NCBI GenBank assembly: GCA_020638595.1
Contig: JACKIG010000009.1
Span: 137,302-201,301, forward strand
Source of the DNA: Rhodospirillaceae bacterium
GTDB taxonomy: Bacteria > Pseudomonadota > Alphaproteobacteria > DSM-16000 > Inquilinaceae
Length of the DNA stretch: 64,000 nt
Direction: 5' to 3'
This document shows, piece after piece, positions 60,748 to 64,000 of this stretch (positions are counted from its first letter, which is position 1; each line of letters opens with the position of its first letter). A program made the position numbers and the translations under genes. The notes under the pieces were generated by a model. The model saw only the letters and a program-made list of their open reading frames with translations, ran no database searches and was not told the origin of the DNA.

Positions 60748-62577
60748 TCACATCTGCGGTTGGTCGAGCACCAGCACATTGGCCGAGCGGTGCCCGCAGC
60801 CGCGGATCGGCCCGTCGGTGCCGGGTCCGTCGCCGGGAACGGCAATCCAGCTCATCTGCCGGGCGGCGGGGTTCCAGCGGCGCGCGAGGACGAAGGGCGG
60901 CGGCACGTCGACGGCCAGGCGGTCGTCGTTGTCGGCGGCAAAGGACGACGCCGCGCGATAGTCGCGCGTGCCGACCCGCGGGTCGCCGTCCGGCAGCACG
61001 ACCACCCGGCTGTCGGCCCGGCCCAGCAGGGCGATCGCCACCTGCCCGTCGGCGCAGTCGGGCAGGTCCGGCGCCGCGCTGGGATGGCCGGCATACAGGG
61101 GCACGGCCGGCAGCACGAGAAGGACGACACCGGCCAGGATCGCCGCACTGGCCGCGCCAACGCTTCGCCGCGGTGGCGTCTCGGCGCTGCCGGCAGCCGG
61201 CATGCGCAGGGCGGCGGCCAGCCCGATCCCCATCAGGGCGGCCGTCACCGGGATGGTCGCCGCATAGACCCGGGTACCGCCGTCGGCCAGCATGGGCACG
61301 GACAGGAACACACCCGCCTGCACCACCAGCAGCAGGGCGCTTGCCGGCTGCCGGCGGTGCTTCCACGCCCACCACAGGCCGATCAGGGTCAGGATCAGGG
61401 CGATGCCGCGCGATACCGGGTCGTCATAGAATTCGTGCCAGTCGGTGTTGACGAAGAAGTCGTTATAGGTGTCGGCGATGCCGTGCAGCGCGGTCCACGG
61501 ATGCGTCCGCGCCTGGTCGATGGCCAGGCGGTAGATCGCGGCATAGCGGTCGGCCGGATCGCCGGCCTCCAGCACCTCCGGATGGTCGCGGTAGACCTGC
61601 TGCCAGCCCTTGTTGCCGGCAACGACGCCGTACAGCGTGGGCGCGAAGTTGCCGAAGGCCATCCCGTCGTCGCTGGCATAGGCGCGCCCCAGCACGGTGC
61701 TGGCGGCAAAGCCGCTGGCCGTGGCGGCCAGCGTCCAGGCCAGGGTCAGGGCGACGGCGCGGCGTCCGCCGTCGCGGGCGCGCCAGCTGAGCCAGGCCAC
61801 CAGGATCGGCAGCACGAACAGGGCGCCCGCCCGGGCGTTGAGGGCGAAGGACAGGGCCACCAGGCCCAGGGCGACCTGCCAGCCGCGGTGCGCGCGCACA
61901 CCGTCCCACAGCAGGGCGAAGGCGACGGCGCCCAGGGCAAGGCCCAGGTTTTCCGACAGCAGCGAGCCCATGTGCCAGTGGTAGAAGGTCAGAAGCGCGG
62001 CAAAGCAGGCCAGTCCCGCCGCCGGGCCGTGCGTTGCCGCAAGCGCGCGGGCGGCCAGGAACACCGCCGTCGCGTTCAGCCAGACGAACACCGCCTGGGC
62101 GGCCATGGTGCTGCCGCCGCTGCCGGCAAACAGGGCGCCCAGCACGGCCGCCGTGAACGGGCGGCGCGATCCGAACTCATCCAGCTGGCCCAGCTGCCAC
62201 AACCGGTAGGCCCCTTCTTCATAGGCGGCGGCGTCCAGTCGCTGAAGCACGCCCAGAAGCACGTTGGCGCCGTCCGGGCCGCCGGCCCACATGGCCGTCA
62301 GGGGGACGGCGAAGCACACCAGCACCAGCAGATAGCCGACCACGCCGGAAGCCCGCCCGCGCGGCGCGGCAGCGATGCCGAACCGCAGGGCCACGGCCAG
62401 GCCCAGGCAGGCCGCGGACACGAGGATCGGCCAATACGCCACCAGGCCGGCGCTCGACAGGCCGAAGGTGGCCAGGATCGCCGTCACCGACACAAGCGTC
62501 TCCACGCCCGGCAAGGCCAGGACCGTGCGCCCGGGGCGGGGGGGACTAGCCATCTGGATGGGCCGTGGCGATTGCAT
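60748..62577 (-). CDS. Polytopic GT39/ArnT-like glycosyltransferase
   Basis: The 609-residue protein has about 11-13 helices and an extra-membrane loop near residue 270-370 (HPEVLEAGDPADRYAAIYRL), the layout of polyprenyl-phosphate sugar transferases such as ArnT. An acidic pair early in the first periplasmic loop (YEEGAYRLWQLGQLDEFGSR) resembles the DE(x)YY-like motif of such enzymes. It would use lipid-linked sugars at the periplasmic face. The start is ATG 62575-62577 with GAGG close by; ATG 62553 is an alternative. It heads the glycan cluster. Confidence 0.8.
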   Translation of the reverse strand: MQSPRPIQMASPPRPGRTVLALPGVETLVSVTAILATFGLSSAGLVAYWPILVSAACLGLAVALRFGIAAAPRGRASGVVGYLLVLVCFAVPLTAMWAGGPDGANVLLGVLQRLDAAAYEEGAYRLWQLGQLDEFGSRRPFTAAVLGALFAGSGGSTMAAQAVFVWLNATAVFLAARALAATHGPAAGLACFAALLTFYHWHMGSLLSENLGLALGAVAFALLWDGVRAHRGWQVALGLVALSFALNARAGALFVLPILVAWLSWRARDGGRRAVALTLAWTLAATASGFAASTVLGRAYASDDGMAFGNFAPTLYGVVAGNKGWQQVYRDHPEVLEAGDPADRYAAIYRLAIDQARTHPWTALHGIADTYNDFFVNTDWHEFYDDPVSRGIALILTLIGLWWAWKHRRQPASALLLVVQAGVFLSVPMLADGGTRVYAATIPVTAALMGIGLAAALRMPAAGSAETPPRRSVGAASAAILAGVVLLVLPAVPLYAGHPSAAPDLPDCADGQVAIALLGRADSRVVVLPDGDPRVGTRDYRAASSFAADNDDRLAVDVPPPFVLARRWNPAARQMSWIAVPGDGPGTDGPIRGCGHRSANVLVLDQPQM

Positions 62578-63105
62578 TGCCTCGAAACGGCGCCCACGGC
62601 GCACAAGGGTATCACGGTCGCCGGCACCCGGCGCGCAGGGCCGACAGTCAACCGACGGGTAAACAGCGCAAACGGGCGCGCCGGGGGTGGCATGTCGTTC
62701 GCGGCTGCACGATAGCGATCGGCCTGCGTCAGGCAAGGGCATTGTGTTCATCCAATGAACATATGCCTTGACACCTTTCGGCACCGCGCGGATACCAGCC
62801 GTCATGTCGAGCCCGGCGGGCGTGAGCGCGTCACCCCCGCTGCGGTAGCGTGAGCCGGCCATGCCGGGCGACCGCCGGCAACGCGGCATGCCCATCCCGG
62901 GCGGCGGGGCCGCCGGCATCCGCATGGCCTCGGTCGCGCGGATCGTGATTCGCCGCGTCCGCGCCCGATGGCGGTGCCCATGCCGACGGTGGCGGAGAGG
63001 TTGCCAGTACGGTGAAAGATCCCCAAGAGTGATCCTTGCCCTTTCCGGACGGCCTGACGCACTGTGCGCATGCCGGGCACGGAAAGATAAGAAGCGAGGG
63101 TGGAG
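62578..63105. other. 520-base gap between divergent glycan genes
   Basis: No credible protein. The segment 62745-62796 carries an inverted repeat and a candidate promoter (listed separately); the rest is GC-rich without notable repeats. It separates the minus-strand glycosyltransferase from the plus-strand PseG-like gene and could control both. Confidence 0.5.
62745..62796 (+). promoter_or_regulatory. Inverted repeat and candidate promoter upstream of the PseG-like gene
   Basis: TGTTCAT (62745-62751) is inverted as ATGAACA (62755-62761) with a 3-base spacer. Seven bases on is TTGACA (62768-62773), a perfect -35, followed after 17 bases by GATACC (62791-62796), a weak -10. The repeat just upstream of the -35 is placed like an operator or activator site. 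The PseG-like gene starts about 310 bases downstream. Confidence 0.45.
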
Positions 63106-64000
63106 GTGGACCTGACCACCCCTGGCGCAAGAGGACACTGGGGCATACGTGTCGCGGCCCAGCCACCGGATGGCGGGCCGCACGTCTTGCGCTGCCTGGC
63201 GCTGGCCGAAGCGCTGGAGCGCAGGGGCAGGCCGGTCCGGTTCTTCGTCGACGAGGGCCGGACATTCTGGCCCGCCCTGCAACGCCGCCTGTACCGGTGG
63301 AAGCCGGAGCCGGATCCGGCCGGCGCCTGGGCGATGCTGGAAGACGTTGCCGCCGGCGAGCTGGAGGCCTGCATCTTCGACGGGGTGCAGTTCGATCCCC
63401 GCGCCGTGACCTGGGCGGCGGCGCGGGTGTTGACGGTCGAAATCGACGACCGCCATCTCCGCCCGCACGGCCATGTGGTCATCAACCCCGGCCTGGCGGC
63501 GGAGCCTTCGCGCTATCCGCTGCCGGCAAGCCAGGTGCTGTGCGGTGTCGACTTCGCCATGCTGCGCAGCAGCCTTGCGGAGGCCCGCGGCGCCACGCTG
63601 GACCGGCTGTCCGCCGGTGGCGGGCTGGGACCGGCCGACCGGCTGCTGGTGGCCATGGAGGCGGTGGAAGCCGACGACGCGACGGCGCTGGTGCTGGATG
63701 CGCTGGCGCTGATCCCGCATCGCGGCGTCGTCATCGTGATCCTCGGCAGTCGCGCACCCAATCTCGACGCCGTCATGCGCCGGGTCACGGCCATGGAAGC
63801 GGTCATGGTCGAAGTCGATGTCGACGACCTGGCGGACTATTACCTGGCGAGCGACCTGGTGATCGGCGACGGCGGCAACCTGTTGCTGGAGCGCATGTGC
63901 TGTGGCATTCCCTCGATCTCGCTGGCCCTGACACCGGATCAGCAGCGCGCCAACGCGCGCGCGGCGGGGTATGGTGCCACGATCGATGGCGGGCTGGCGG
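63106..64000 (+). CDS. PseG-like nucleotide-sugar hydrolase/transferase, cut by window edge
   Basis: At least 298 residues are present before the right edge. The frame resembles PseG, the UDP-sugar hydrolase of the pseudaminic acid route, and other GT-B fold enzymes: GGPHVLRCLALAEALERRGR at the N-terminus, FDGVQFDP, and the nucleotide-sugar motif SDLVIGDGGNLLLERMCCGI near residue 250. It could equally be a glycosyltransferase with the same fold. The start is GTG 63106 (GAGGG five bases upstream); GTG 63100 is possible. It is divergent from the glycan cluster. Confidence 0.75.
   Translation, partial: MDLTTPGARGHWGIRVAAQPPDGGPHVLRCLALAEALERRGRPVRFFVDEGRTFWPALQRRLYRWKPEPDPAGAWAMLEDVAAGELEACIFDGVQFDPRAVTWAAARVLTVEIDDRHLRPHGHVVINPGLAAEPSRYPLPASQVLCGVDFAMLRSSLAEARGATLDRLSAGGGLGPADRLLVAMEAVEADDATALVLDALALIPHRGVVIVILGSRAPNLDAVMRRVTAMEAVMVEVDVDDLADYYLASDLVIGDGGNLLLERMCCGIPSISLALTPDQQRANARAAGYGATIDGGLA

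Noticed and set aside
60604..62715. 703-residue plus-strand open frame opposite the glycan genes
   Set aside because: Antisense to the ArnT-like gene, low-complexity Gly/Gln/Arg.

Overview
The window is a very GC-rich stretch of chromosome from a Gram-negative alphaproteobacterium, most likely Rhodospirillales in the broad sense. The basis is the gene content: dnaX-ybaB, rsmB-rpe-heparinase-purH, an htpX/DUF1674 neighbourhood, an IalB-family protein, an ECF sigma/ChrR pair, and CHASE2 cyclase with FecR proteins. No rRNA, tRNA, CRISPR array, phage or insertion sequence was recognised. Almost all of the DNA is accounted for by tightly packed chromosomal genes.

Layout. 1-3630: a CHASE2 adenylate cyclase (cut by the left edge) and two FecR-domain periplasmic proteins. 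3848-6441: an MFS transporter broken by one frameshift and a TPR protein. 6640-8826: a secreted S10 carboxypeptidase and a small secreted protein with a sulfite-oxidase-like fold. 9006-15277: TamA and TamB, the outer-membrane assembly pair. 15318-19564: DUF599 membrane protein, an orphan family-5 solute-binding protein, a PhzF-like isomerase and HupE/UreJ. 19681-20004: two direct 140-bp repeat units plus an inverted partial copy. 20047-26757: purH, a second membrane adenylate cyclase, heparinase-like protein, rpe and rsmB, all on the minus strand. 26913-29266: DUF882 Tat protein, htpX, DUF1674, thermonuclease. 29740-31562: two peptide-type ABC permeases without partners. 31575-38318: a 5TM-PAS-GGDEF-EAL protein, a gamma-glutamyltransferase-like enzyme with a LysR regulator, and a PAS histidine kinase. 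38524-43632: argE, trkH, folE, apaG and an OmpA-type lipoprotein. 43866-47782: a YnjCD-like ABC exporter/importer pair and ahcY behind a perfect 20-bp palindrome. 47905-53980: ybaB, dnaX, a secreted unknown, a cupin, a PAS protein, two tiny paralogous membrane proteins and rlmN. 54043-57421: IalB-like protein, ECF sigma and ChrR anti-sigma, and zapE. 57495-64000: a minus-strand envelope-glycan cluster (membrane glycosyltransferase, fused methyltransferase-GT2, methyltransferase, flippase-like protein) with a divergent PseG-like gene cut by the right edge.

Most genes are housekeeping or envelope functions. The parts that read as functional units are TamA/TamB, the cyclase/FecR group, purH-rpe-rsmB, dnaX-ybaB, sigma/ChrR, and the glycan cluster at the right end. 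I did not find a clearly new multi-gene defence or mobile system. The best candidates for something undescribed are the glycan cluster, the tandem small membrane paralogues behind rlmN, and the CHASE2/double-FecR arrangement. All functional assignments are from reading the translated sequence and recalling families; no database search was run.
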